DNA from: Acanthaster planci
Taxonomy: Eukaryota; Echinodermata; Asteroidea; Valvatida; Acanthasteridae
Assembly (NCBI RefSeq): GCF_001949145.1
Contig: NW_019091597.1
Span: forward strand, 59,646-85,542
Length of the DNA stretch: 25,897 nucleotides
Direction: 5' to 3'
Below are positions 7,336-19,515 of this stretch, in pieces. A program made the position numbers and the translations under genes. The notes beneath the pieces are model-generated. The model was not told the DNA's origin. It saw only the letters and a list, made by a program, of their open reading frames with translations, and did not search any database. How positions within the stretch are numbered: position 1 is the stretch's first letter; each line of letters begins with the position of its first letter.

Positions 7336-9420
7336 TTCTTGACGATATCACATAACTGTTAGAAAACTCTTTGCTTTTTTCCTTTCCTGGATATTCAAAA
7401 TACATTTCAAGACAGATGGATTTGTGTGGGGGATGCGTGGACACGTTGCCCCAAAATTGTCAAAACTTTGAAGGCGAGAGATTAACGTGTACATCTGGAA
7501 CACGATGCAAAATATTTGAGGCCTCAGAAAAGCCATGCCATTTCAACAGACATGATAATGAAAGATCATTAATCTAACGATATTCATAAATAGAACATAA
7601 ACAGGTCGTTAACCTAGGAATTTAGTTAAAATATGGGTTTGTAAAAAAAACTTGTCATTTATCGTTGATTTTTTGTTTGTATTACTTGTTTTTACAGATT
7701 CGGTAGAAGTAAACCAACCTTGGCTAGAAGAGGCAGCTGACTGAGGTACAAGCAAATTGTTTGCTACACCGTCCAGTGCAAGATCGCCACAGAAATGTCA
7801 ATTTTCAAAAGAAATCACAGTAAATCCAATAATTTTGTGTGAATTCCAGAAGATTTATCACAAAAGGTATAAACTTACAAATGTCCCTAAAATACTGAAA
7901 TACATTTTCACAAAATGTGTTCAGTGAAATTTCATACATAGGTAATCATAGGTTGTTTTGTTGAATAATACAGTTTGCCTGTGACCAATTGTGAGTTTAC
8001 AAAATGATCAATGCCCATGAAATAAAAATGTTCCCTTGGAAACGGCCCTTAATCAAATATTGCACTTATGTTGCTCATTTTTATTCAGATTTGTGTCATC
8101 CCCTGCATGTCGGAAACATCACCCTTATCACTGTATTGTCTTGCCTGATAACTTTCATATCAGCTGTTATTCATCTCTTCAGGTCTCCCGGTGCTGTTTG
8201 TTGAGAACAAAAACACAAAAACTGCAAATGGCCCCATAAGAAGAGGTCCATTTGCGTTAGGTGCAGAGATCTCGGGGAGCGTCCCACAGGCTCATTTTAT
8301 GCAATTTCTGTGTGTTCAGACAATTGGGGCATTTTACTTTTAGGCAAGAGCAGTGATCAAGTGTGCTATTTCGATGTGCTGAGGACGGCACAGATCTGGT
8401 TGGGAAGAAATGGCAGTCCTGTTTAGGGAAAGGGTTAAATTACATGTATTTCTCAAGAAATTGGTAGTTAACAAAGTGCACAAGTACTATATGTTTGCTT
8501 TTCATGGTCTCTGATCTTCTAAACCCTCCTAATTTGTACGTGTGAAAAGAATTATAATGTAGTAATACACAGTGTGTAAGCTTTCTTCACTATAAATCTA
8601 CCCATGAACAAGTGTGACTATTGTGTAAGAAGTCCGTGTACCAGTACATGAAATAATTGATGTACCACTTAAAAGTTCAAAAATCATGCTTAATTCTCAG
8701 CACTTTATTAAACTGTATTTCCCAGTATCGAAGTCCAAGAATCATTGTGGTTGATCTTTGGCTCCTGTTTAATTGCATTCCTCAAGTGTACATCCTTGGC
8801 TTCATATTAGACACCTAGAGTAAAAAGTGATTAATTTCTAGAATATACATGTACATATATGCATAGGGGCCTATCCCTTGAGCAGTGCTAGTGCATGCCT
8901 TTCATTTTTTTGTGCACAGATTTTTATTTTTCACGCACAGATTTTGTTCCAGAGAAAGAACATTCTCACATGTACCCATAATATAGCTTTGTGGATACAA
9001 CAAACATATTTTCATGAACCATGTTGAAGTGAAGACCATATGAAAGCATGCACTGTGCAGTTTATAAGAAAAACATTTTAGTGTTGTAGCTTGAAGAGTT
9101 GAACACGGGTCTGTACATTTGCATCGTGAACATAAATATTAATACTTTTTCCATGTTTTTACAATTAAAACAGAATGTTGTTGAGTAGACTGAATAAACA
9201 CATACATTTCGGTGTCGACATTTAAATTGTATAAGTCCTCGTTCTCAGGGGGTTCTTATCAAAGTGAGCTACGTTTCTATCGAGATGAATGTAGTGAACA
9301 TGTCTTTGTTTTAATATGAAGGTTGCTTTGTTCATTAAATGAAATTGTTAATATGAAGGTGCTGTGAAATTATTATTTAATGGAATTACATTATGATTGT
9401 TGAATCAGTCACAGTGAATC
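7336..9420. other. No gene seen
   Basis: AT-rich DNA with only chance-length frames. It contains scattered ACATGTA palindromes (for example near 8846) but no recognised coding or RNA gene, on either strand. Introns, or intergenic DNA, of a host gene whose exons lie elsewhere are possible. Confidence 0.5.
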
Positions 9421-9430
9421 TGGTCCGAGA

Positions 9431-9598
9431 CGGACCGACGGATTTATGAAGTCAGTGATAAGGCCGAATATGGAAGTCAGAACAATGTAGGGTGGAGGTT
9501 ACGAACCAGTTTGTTAAATGTCGGACCGACAGATTTATGAAGTCGGTAAATGGGCGGAATATGGGAGTTGGGACAACGTAGGGTGGAGGTCGGAGCTT
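9431..9598 (+). repeat. Imperfect 91-bp tandem duplication
   Basis: Unit one starts CGGACCGACGGATTTATGAA at 9431; unit two starts CGGACCGACAGATTTATGAA at 9522, a period of 91 bp. Both keep GTAGGGTGGAGGT in the second half. The following 250 bases (to about 9860) hold further copies of the short word GTCCGACG or its reverse complement CGTCGGTCC, at about 9625, 9732, 9748 and 9801, in both orientations. The patch is CpG-rich against its surroundings. Confidence 0.8.
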
Positions 9599-9860
9599 TT
9601 ACGTCGGTACGACGCCTTCACAACGTCGGTCCAATGACGAAGGTAAAGGTTGGCCCTCCGTCGGCAGGAATAACGGAATTTGGTCGCTAGCTGTTCGTCG
9701 GGCCGTGGCCATAAAAGGTAAGTTGATACAACGTCGGTCCTTTAACCGTCCGACGGCATGTTACCCACGTTAGGGGGGGGTTGCAAATACGCACCCTGTC
9801 TACCGTCCGACGTCATGTGCTAGCTAAAAAAAATTCAGATGTCAGCCCGACGTCCCTGTG

Positions 9861-12467
9861 CTACCTGGGTCACCACGGCAGCACAGACAATCACTGCAAT
9901 GAGCTAGCCGCGCCAAAGTAGTTGAATCTCGTTAATACGAGGGCCTTGGGACTTACTAAATTAGCTCGTTTTATCCGGACCTCAAGTCTGACGCGAAAGC
10001 TGCCGTCCTGCTCGACGTATGTATCACCAATCGACCTTAGGTAAAGCGTACATGTGTAGGCCTACAAGTATGCATAACTTTTTGTTTAAAAGTACGTGCG
10101 TTTTGTTATATGAATTTGATTTTAAAAAGTTTATCAACGTGAGGTACAGTTTAATGAGTAAAGACTTGTAATAAAAATAATAATAAAATGTAAGAACAGA
10201 GGAAGCAGAATTTCCACCAGTCATGAAGATTCGGAGCGATGCCGAATCACAGAGTTCGGGTGGCCTGTTCTTGACACGGGTTTCTTGTTCTCGCGCTCGA
10301 ACGGCGGAACACGACTCAAGAACACTTTTCCCGGAACAGGATCATGCACCACCTTTTCGTCAGGGTTTTACAGGAACACACGGGAAAACTCGTGAGATTT
10401 TGATTTTTGAACGGCTGCAAAAAATTCAAGATGGTCGTACAAAGACGGAGACAATGATAAATTTTACAAAATTAACAATAATCATTTTCCATAGCAAAGA
10501 AATGAATGTTCCTTTTTAAACAGAAATGAATTCAGCCCAGCTTTCCAAAGTTCACTCTGAAAGAACGTACATGGATGCCGCCATGGTGCATGCAACGACC
10601 ACAATAACCGCTTGTATGTTCCCGGTGTTCGAGCGGCCGTCTAACGATTACATATCGAGCGGTTCGTAAGCATACGAAAACACTTAAGTTACGTGCGTGC
10701 GGGCGTGCATGTGGATTTCATCACGGCGTCCGAGGCCAAGGATGTGTGGCTGAGTTCGGGCGGCTTGCTCTTATACATGGGCCTTGTGGAGTAACTGGAC
10801 AATGGGAAGTACCCCGCACAAGGCCAGTTTTTACCTTGTGAAGAATTTCACGAAACTGATATTTGGAAATAACTCCAAATGGGGATTTTTTTATGGATAA
10901 AAATCCGTCGCAAATTGAAGTGTTTTACATAAGGGACGTACGGTCGAAATTTCAACCCAGGAAAGTGAATTTGGTTTAAATTGGAGTAGTTTGAATTTTT
11001 TTGCGTGTTGTGTGGAAGTTTTGTACACGAGAACAAAGGAAATACCCCACAAGTATAGCTGTGTAAAGATATGTGCATTAACATTTTAGTTGGTAACCAA
11101 CACCAGAGATCCGCTTCCTGCACATAAAAATAGGAGGACACCAACTATTGGTGGTGTGGACAGCAGAGGGCGAATATCGCATTTTACTTTAGTCTTTTAG
11201 AAAGGCGTGTGAGTTTGGTGAAAAATTGTTAGCGAGGGATGCTCCCTTTTCTTCAAAACTTGTGGATGTTATTTTCTCAAACATTTTGGGACTGAAAACC
11301 ACGGTTTAGTCATGATTTTCTAAAATTGAGAATTTATACGAATACCAAAATCGGAAGGGGCGATATTTTCATGTTATGGTGCAGAGCGGGTGACTTTTTT
11401 TGACGGGGTGGGCATTTGGAGGGACCGGGTATTTGGTTTAATATGGAACACAATTTTGATTAGTTTCCCGTGGGACGTTAGTCTTAGAGAATGGGGGGGG
11501 GACGGGGAATCAAATGAAAGATTTTTCTAGTTCACCGCTGTCCTAAATCGGTATTGTTTGTGTTAAGGCAGTTCGAGAGCGGCCTAAAAGAATTTCTATG
11601 TTAGGTACCGGACCCGCCCATTGTTCTTTCTTGTTCGGGAGACAAAGGGCTTGATTCGGGGGAGGTAAAACCACAGGGCTGTTCCGGGGTATACGCATAA
11701 ATCACAGAAGCACCTTTCAAAATTGAATGGACTGGCTGATTGACAAGTTGCCTTCAAAAAAGCTTGCGCTAAATAGACAGATAACAATAGATTTGCAATC
11801 GGCCAGAACCCCTAAAATGCTCCTCTTAACCGAAATTTGTAACATCCAAGCTCGTTTTACACATTTTTTTCCCTCTTATGAATGTGCACAATTACCCGTG
11901 CTCATATTACCGAGAGTCGACTTGGAAAAAAAAGCTAAATTTAAGCATCCCCCATTAAAAAATCCCATTCCAGGTTCAAACCCAGCTTCAGCTAAATTTG
12001 TTGTTTGCATTAAAATTGTAAATTTCACCAGGTCAGTTTCCTTTTTTTTCCATATTACCCTCTATAATAGCACTTGCAGAAAATGTGTGGCGCTAAAATT
12101 GGTGTTCAGTTAACATCTTTGGTATCACTATACATGTACATGTATATGTGGGACAGCACTGCATTTGTCTGTTGTATAGTATTAAGAATGAAGTTTTCAG
12201 ATTAAACCCACAGTTCTATGGTCACAACGGTAGCAGTTTGGGAATTTTTTTTCTGTTTGCTTTTAATTTGACTCAGATTCTCCATATAACTGCTTAGTAG
12301 AGGTGACAGACCAAACTGGGCAGTGGCCCCAATCTTGGAATCAGCTCAGTCTTACCAATGCAGAACAGGGTGTGCTGCCCCCAATTTTCCATTGCTTTTC
12401 GATTTTGCCCAGCCAGACGTGTATTTTAACACTGTGTACTCGGTGTATGCCCCCAAAGGCTTAAGGG
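9861..12467. other. No gene seen
   Basis: No recognisable coding sequence. The longest frame (11727-12113, plus, 128 codons) has uneven composition, no motif and no similarity I know. 11,480-11,500 has a poly-G run, and 12,131-12,148 an ACATGTACATGTATATG palindromic run. The last 170 bases before 12468 are probably the body of the SINE described next. Confidence 0.45.
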
Positions 12468-12540
12468 TACTCGGGTGGGACTCGAACCCACGACCTCCTG
12501 CTTACTAGAGCAGAGGTCTTTACCACTTGACCACCAAGCT
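12468..12540 (-). repeat. tRNA-like head of a SINE
   Basis: Exactly 73 bases on the minus strand fold as a degenerate tRNA. An A box TGGTCAAGTGG lies within a D arm GGTC/GACC. The anticodon stem is CTGCT/AGCAG but its loop is only six bases. A perfect T arm GTGGG-TTCGAGT-CCCAC holds the B box GGTTCGAGTCC. The acceptor stem is mostly paired with one mismatch and two wobbles. The shortened anticodon loop and lack of an exact acceptor point to a tRNA-derived SINE promoter rather than a working tRNA. The unrelated body would run toward lower coordinates, to about 12300. Confidence 0.6.
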
Positions 12541-14983
12541 TGCCGTTGTCGGCTTGCTGGTTCGAATCAGATGTAGCAGCAGGTACCACGAACAACTGGA
12601 TGAAAGCTTTTCAACTGAGCCTTTTAAGAACAAAGTCACCATTCCTGCTGCACCAAAATGACGTATTCTCTCTTGCAAAATATCATTGCTCTCATTGGCA
12701 ACAACAAAGATAATGACACCAAAGCAGCTTACACTTGACTTGCCATGACTGTGTGGCACCTTATGGGCTGCTCCTTATTCATCAATATATTCTTCATGGG
12801 CTTGGACACTGCATAGCATCTTCCACCACCCAGCAATTTGACCAGGACCTCGCTATCATGTGCTCTAATGAAGGTGACATCGTCATTACACAGGCTACCC
12901 AATGTGGACATCTAGAAAATCTCATTGCAGAAAACATTGTTTTCAAAAAGAAACAGAGTCAGGGCAAAGAACTACTCATCACACAGTGATGATTTTAACA
13001 CAATTAAGCTGCTAGTAGTGCTACACATGCAGAAGAGAGGAGTGTGGTTCACCGAAGCCAAAAGTGAAGAAGGGGTGGAAGAATTTGCAATTACCAAATG
13101 CAAATTTGCCACCCTTCCTCAGAGATTTAAAGAAGGGCCCAGAAAGGATTTTTATAACTAGTCTTGCTTTGGAGAGAAAGGTAGACATCTTAATTCGTGA
13201 GCACAGGGAAAACCTTGCATTCTACATCATGAAGATGGCAAAGGAGGTACATTTATATGTGATAAGGGAATAAAAGTGTACTTGGCCCATCTCAAACAGC
13301 ATTTAAACCCGATTTTGGAGACACTATGCTGAAAAGTTATTCAGCTTTGGCTAGGGACATTATCAGCATTCATTCTCCACAGTCATTTTTCAGTGGTTGG
13401 CTCTCAACCACTAGGAAAGATTAAACTGTTTACGAATGGCATTTATAAACTAAATTATGTAGTCACTAAAATTATGCAAAATCTCTTGTGTTTTATTTAA
13501 CCATTTGTATAAATCAATATACATGTAGCCATGTTTGATGTTTCTATGTATCTCCAGGGATGCCCTTCCACATCTTCATGCATGATTGTAATTACTCTGT
13601 CAAGAGATACTCGCTTTTCTTTCTAAATTCCTTTGTAAATTGGAAGATTATTTCTATAAATAAACAGAAAATTGACAACACTATGTGACTGCACAATCAT
13701 GCTGATTAAACTGTCTTGCCTAACAAAGGTAAAGATATGATCATTATAATATACAGGTTACCGAAAGGGTGGGGAAGAACCTTGTAGTCTTTCCAAGGCA
13801 GCCCTTTTTGTCCTAACAGGTCTTTTCTGCCTATAGGAACACAATGGCAAATGAAGACTTTGCTTACCATTGATAAAATTCAGTTGACATTGCTTCAAGT
13901 TTGGTGAAACCAAGACTCCAAACCACTGCAGTGGGTTTATGGGTGGCTGTCCACTGTCCACATCCTTATCCTTTAATACTGGAGGATCTCGAACGTCTGA
14001 AAAGGAATCAAATTTAACAGAGAAACGCATCGTTGATTGTTAAATTCTCCTCTCAGCAACATCCTGATCATTGCAACCTCATTTTTCTGCGATCGTCTAT
14101 GAAAAATGTCTGACATACAAAGGTTTGCTTCTGACAAAAAGACTGCTTTAATGAGTCCAATTTCAGTTTACAACATTGATTTTGTAAATGACACGTAATA
14201 ACTGGTTTTGAAGCAGGATTTCACTAAAAAGGGCTCTTGGATCCTTTTGCTGTTTCACCTGACCCATGGCAATCGTCAAAAGAGGCCTATAGCTAGTGAT
14301 GAATATGAAATTTGGGGAAAAGTTCCATATACAGCTGCCAGGTATTCTTCTTGGTGACTTAATAGCAATCAGAAAGCAAAAACATGTCCAGAAAAGGTCA
14401 ATTTAGGAGGAAAATACCAAGTCATTTACTGAGAAAACACAATTTTTCAGACCTGTCTCATAGGGTTTGTGCACAAGGTGTCAAGTGGCATCCATAATGG
14501 ATTTGGAATTTTTCCAAAGTTTGGCATTTGAGAAATGACATTTATGTACTGTTTCCAGTTGAGATTATACACCAGCTGGGGGTTTGAAAAATAGTGGATA
14601 TAAATGAAAGATTCATAGGTTAATACTATAAAGTGTAAATTGCAAATACAGTTTGCCTTAAAGTGACCGGAAACCAAAATAGTGTGAGTTGAAAATGTTG
14701 AAGGTTCAACTGAATTTGAACAGGCTGTAATTAATAGTGGACCAAATTGATTGAAGGTTTTTTTATTGAAAGCTGGTGTAAAGGATTTTCAGTTTTGACT
14801 AATTCAAACAATATAGTTGTACCGGAGTTAAGAGACCTTGCAACTTGTCGAGAACTGTGCTGAGAAAAAAGTCTTTCTCCAAGAGGAATTATTTAATTAA
14901 AGTTTTTAAAGGAAACAAAAGTGTTGAGTGTTTTTTTTTCATTTATTTTATGATTGTGTATGGCATATTTCTTCAACTTGTAC
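12541..14983. other. No gene identified
   Basis: Overlapping frames at 12735-12989, 12925-13161 and 13064-13273 (plus) and 12520-12759 (minus) are somewhat protein-like, for example EHRENLAFYIMKMAKEVHLY near 13200, but carry stops between them and match no family I recognise. They may be remains of another mobile element. The rest (13.3-14.98 kb) shows nothing beyond AT-rich sequence. Confidence 0.4.
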
Positions 14984-15460
14984 TTATCTGAGGGAGTCAT
15001 CAAAAGTGACTTTGACACCGTCAATACCTGTAGTTTTACCCACATGAAGGGCGGAGAGCTGTTTTACAACATACTCATCAATTTCATCAAAGTTCAAATG
15101 TTCATTTAAACAAGATAAAATGTTGCATGCACTTTCAGTCTCATCAAAATTTTGTGCTAATTTATTTTCAATCTCAGTAAAATAGGTGTTGAAAGCATTA
15201 GCAATATCCTTTGGCTCCATAATGCAGGTGCTATTTACTTTAATATCCCTGACACATTCACGGTCTTTTGATGGAAATATACATTTAATTATCTTCCACA
15301 ACTTTTTGCAATCACTTTTATGAAGCTGAATGATATTTGAGTAATATGCTTTCTTAGCATATTTGATCGCATTAGTTGTCTGGTTTCTTCTGGTATGGTA
15401 CAATTCCCAATCCCTACATTTACCACTCTTCTGGGCAATTCTTCTACAGAAAGAATTTCC
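14984..15460 (-). mobile_element. Non-LTR retrotransposon (LINE) ORF2 fragment
   Basis: Fragment of the linker and the start of the reverse transcriptase of a LINE-type ORF2 protein. Reading the minus strand from about 15455: RRIAQKSGKCRDWELYHTRR, then TTNAIKYAKKAYYSNIIQLH, KKLWKIIKCIF, IANAFNTYFTEIENKLAQ and, at the end, LSALHVGKTTGIDGVK, the place where RT domain motif 1 normally begins (K..G.DG). The catalytic FADD box, the rest of RT and the upstream endonuclease are all absent. The frame is uninterrupted for about 155 codons. Loss of the 3' part is unlike ordinary 5' truncation, so a later deletion or rearrangement cut it. Jockey/CR1-like clades are plausible. Confidence 0.8.
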
Positions 15461-18351
15461 TGGTTAAACTGAAAAATCAGAATTGTAAATAGCTGCTTTT
15501 TAAAATAAAAGTAAATTTGTAAATAGGTTGCCATAAATAGAAAAGCTTGTATCGGGTGTTTTTATTTTGCATGACAGTGCAAATAACTGCTGAAGGCCAT
15601 GTCTATGGGGTTGGGAGAAACCAGGGATCTGACAATGGCAACTATGGCAAAATCGTTGATTTCTCTGAACTCTGAACACAATCTTTCTCTGAACACTGCC
15701 AATGGTTGCTCCCAGATAGGTCAGTATATCCACACTGACTAAACTGCTTGAAATGTTCAAGCACCTGGTCAAGGAACCACCAATGATGATAACATGGATG
15801 TCCTAAACCATTTTGGAAGATGATGAAGGTCCTGACAGTGATGGTTTTTGGCCAGGACCTCCAATATGTACAAAGAAAAGACAATTTTGAAGTGAAATTT
15901 CACAGCATATCAAATGACAGTAATGCGAGGAAGGATCAATGTTGATATGATGGTGAAAAATCATATTTTACGGTTCCAACATTGCTACAACCATTAAATA
16001 GTGTATATTTTTCATGCCTACAAAAGTCTGAACCCAAATTGGTTTGCTACAGTCTTTTCATTTAGGTGAACTCAATGTGACTATATATGCCTTCTGATTT
16101 TTGGAAGTGAAAAACCAACCTAAATACAAATTTGGGGCATAGCAGGTGTGAAACTTGCAGAAGGTCGTAATGAGAGCCTAAATGGCCTAACTACACCCTG
16201 AAAACATTTATTAACAACTATCAAAAAAAATTCTGATGCACCAATTGATTTATTCTAGAACATTTTTATGATTTCTTGACAAAGCAACCATTTTCCTAAA
16301 CTGATTATTTGATTAAATCTAACTGAAGATGATCAAACATGGCTTGTCATACTTGAATGACAAACCTACAGTGTGAATGTTAGAGCCAGACTTAGTGCAT
16401 TCTGATGATACCACATGCCCTCCAAACTCTAACCTCCCAACACCCTACGACACCCCTCCCCCCAGCAAAAAGGAAAATCTCTACAGAGCTTGTGTTTGAA
16501 TGTGGCATGTCTCCAATTATTTTGTATGCATTTGAACATTGAACATAATGAAAAACTGCAAAAAATATATTATTTTAAATTTTCATAATAAAGCATTAAT
16601 GTCTAGACCCTCCCACTTCAATACTCCCTGAGCTATGTTAAAGTTATATTAAATACTGCTTAGCCTAAGAAGTCTAATGGAGCCTGCATAGTTCCAACAC
16701 CCATCACTACCCATAAACGTCCCTGAAAACCCCTACGGACAAAGGCCAAACCAAAAACATACTGTAATATAATTCGACCTGACAACTGCCCAGGTCGGTC
16801 TTGACCTGCATCTGACCCCTGCGGCTAGAGATGCAGATCTGTTTTGATGGAAGTCTACCACAAGGCCCCCCAGCACACTACCAAGAAAACATCCTCACAT
16901 GCTCACACACCACCCACAAATAAGGGAATGGAGGGCAGCTGGATACAGGTTTGCATCTTCCCTTTTGTCCTCGTAATTTATTCACCTTTAGGTGTACATC
17001 AGTGCCTCACCTATGTAATTTTTTTAATAAGTTACATAATTTTCAGAGTGGAAGTGATTCAGATATCAATGGGTAATTACAACTCGCACAAGTATGAGGC
17101 TCCCCTACTGTGACAACCTGCTTAAGTGTTTGACTGGTTAGCTATTGAAGACTGGAAGAAATTTACGATAAATTTCACAGAGACCACACTCTGATTGCAG
17201 GCCAGAGTGCGAGGCCAATATATACCCTGGCGTTGTAGGCCTAGACACAACATACTACTAGCATGCACACAATGGCTAGGTACTTACTCGAGAAACATTG
17301 CCCAGCAACCAACACTCGAATGTGCACTAATTGGTTTTCTGTCTTATGCATTGCATTACATAGGTATCTTCCAAGTTTGGTCAGTCCCTCACCTAAAACT
17401 GCTACTTAAAATAAAAGCAATGAAGAATCTTTAAATAATGTATTAATGTCTACTGCACATTACAACCTGAAACTAAGAGCACCTTATTGATTACAAGTCT
17501 TAAAACAATAGTAAGTGACACTCCAAATTAATTTGTCAACGGTGTAAACACTTGTTACTTTACAACAAAGTTTTATGCTCAAAAGAATGTGAATGGACAC
17601 ATATTTGACTTTTCCACCACAGCTTACAACTGAAGTTTTTTGTTAGAATCAGTAAATGACAGGAAACCCAGTGAATATTTCAGAAATCTAAAAGTTTAGC
17701 AAGGAGCCGGACACCAAACACATGGCAAACCGGCTATACAGACACACAGGACATACAGGTAACAATTCACATAAAATAATGGACTACTGCATCCATTCAA
17801 CATATTACGATTGTGGCCACACTAAGGATACCACACCGTCCTTACCAACCAAGCACCACAACATGCACATGTGGGGCCTTGACGACGATACAGGCCAGCT
17901 AAAAGTACCCCACCCAACCTCCACAAAGATTACATGTAACACACCTTGCTTCACATTAACAAGTTGGCCCAACGAAACCAAAGGGCATCAAAATCTAACT
18001 TACAGCTAATTGAAAAAATAAATAATCAAAATTCCAAAAGGTGGGAAACGAGGAGGTTATACGCTACATACACTGTAGCCTGACTGGAACTGAGGCGCAC
18101 TATTGTTAGCTAAATACAATTTTACGCAATTACTTCTAGAAAAAATGTGATAAAAGTTGGCCTACTGAATTAAAATTATGCTCTGTGAAATTTGTTACTA
18201 TCCTTTTTTCTGCTAGAAACTGCTAATGATGACAGTTAACCTTAACCTAGCCCGTAGCAACAATGAAAGGACCATAATAATGGCGGAGAGTTTAGGGAGG
18301 TGGTGGACCGAACAAATAGTTTCAAGACAAAGCTGTGACAAAGTGACTACT
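15461..18351. other. No gene seen
   Basis: Frames on both strands are short and without motifs; the frames at 15500-15884 minus and 17722-18009 plus look like chance. The sequence is AT-rich with a C-rich patch near 16,440-16,460. Confidence 0.45.
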
Positions 18352-19105
18352 GTAACGAAACAAGGGTAGGCATGAATGCCAGTCTAAGTCATGAATTATT
18401 AAGCATTGCGTTGACCAATCAGCGTTGCGTAGAGCACAAGGTCTGGGCGCTTGCGGCGTGCTTAGAGCGCACACATCAGTTCGTGAGTTTCGCTGCTGGG
18501 TCGCAGAGTGACAGGATCGTGGAGGACGCTGTCTACCGTTCTGTGCTGTGACTGTGCGAGGTATAGCGTGGACGCTGCACCAGGGGTGCTGCGTGTAGTG
18601 ACTATAACTGGTAGGTGTATTTGCGAACCGTATTGGGTCTAGATTGCTTTAGTGATAGAGCTGAGTGTCGTGAACCTAGGCTGGGAGCTAGTGGTCTTTG
18701 CTGTTGGATTGCTTGTCGTCTGTAAGCACTGATAGTGGGGTGACGGCTGGAAGGCAATCTTGTCATTGGGCTAGCTAGCATTGATGTTTACTTGATGTAC
18801 TCAGATCGCTGTGAGGATAATTTCCCTTTTGTTACATCGACCCTGTTTTGCATGACACTCTGTGTTATTTGTGTGAGGGCTACCACTATTTAGTGAGGTA
18901 ACCCTTGGGTTGTAGACTAGCTGTGTTTAAGTTAGTTGGGTGGTTAGTTAACCACATGAGGTATTGGGTACATAAACCTTGTGTGATTTATATACCTTAT
19001 TGAGTTTTATTGCAATAAATCAAATACTTGATTATTGTTCTTGGAAATCCTGTGTCACTGTGAGGTTTATTTAGGTTTCCCTGAAGTTCATTACTGTATT
19101 ACAGG
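18352..19105 (+). other. Possible solo LTR or first exon with promoter
   Basis: A GC-rich, CpG-rich stretch with promoter-like signs: CCAAT within TTGACCAATCAGCG (18412-18425), an initiator-like TCAGTT near 18477, then a strong splice-donor-like CTGGTAGGT near 18610. It could be a host first exon. It could also be a solo LTR, since it starts TGTAAC, ends ATTACA and has AATAAA at 19014, but no target-site duplication is evident. No coding sequence. I cannot decide between the two. Confidence 0.3.
19013..19037. other. 25-bp inverted repeat with AATAAA
   Basis: CAATAAATCAA and TTGATTATTG form a short, nearly perfect AT-rich hairpin round a 4-base loop, with a poly(A) signal in its left arm. It might be the polyadenylation region of the transcript or LTR above. 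Confidence 0.35.
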
Positions 19106-19389
19106 ATAAATCTAGTCTTTCCTAATTGGTGGTAAACTTCCACCCAACGAACTGCCCCTAGGCTTAGTCCATTCGTTAACTGATATCCCCCCTTGTGTCA
19201 GGGTAGCCGCTCATCCTTGCTCAAGGTTAATAAATATATTTGTGGGGTTGGGCCAGGTCAATTCCATCCCTGATCCGGCTGGTTACTGGGTCCACCACAA
19301 GAGGTGTCAGTTGCATTCGCCACACTACTCTCCCACGTGTTCCCACTAATAAGAAAAACCTGGGCAACCCAATTGGCTGCCAGTTGCCT

Positions 19390-19515
19390 CCACTGACCAA
19401 TCAATGCCTGTATCCTATGCCACTTCTGATTGGATAGCTCCATAAACCTTAGATCCCCCAAAACCATATAAATAGCTTGAATTGCTAGTGGCATCCGTCC
19501 AGAGCAATACACTCA
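19390..19515 (+). promoter_or_regulatory. Core-promoter-like sequence
   Basis: A CCAAT box (GACCAATCAATGCC near 19398), an inverted CCAAT (TGATTGGATAG near 19427), and a TATA-box-like CATATAAATAG at 19465-19475 lie in the right order for a plus-strand RNA polymerase II promoter, with a start expected near 19498-19505. No coding region was found downstream on the plus strand. It could be an LTR promoter or chance. Confidence 0.3.

Noticed and set aside
11727-12113. 128-codon plus-strand open frame
   Set aside because: No motif, irregular composition and no neighbouring coding signal; expected by chance in a window this size.
12468-12540. Functional tRNA gene
   Set aside because: The anticodon loop has six bases and the acceptor stem has a mismatch; a SINE head explains it better.
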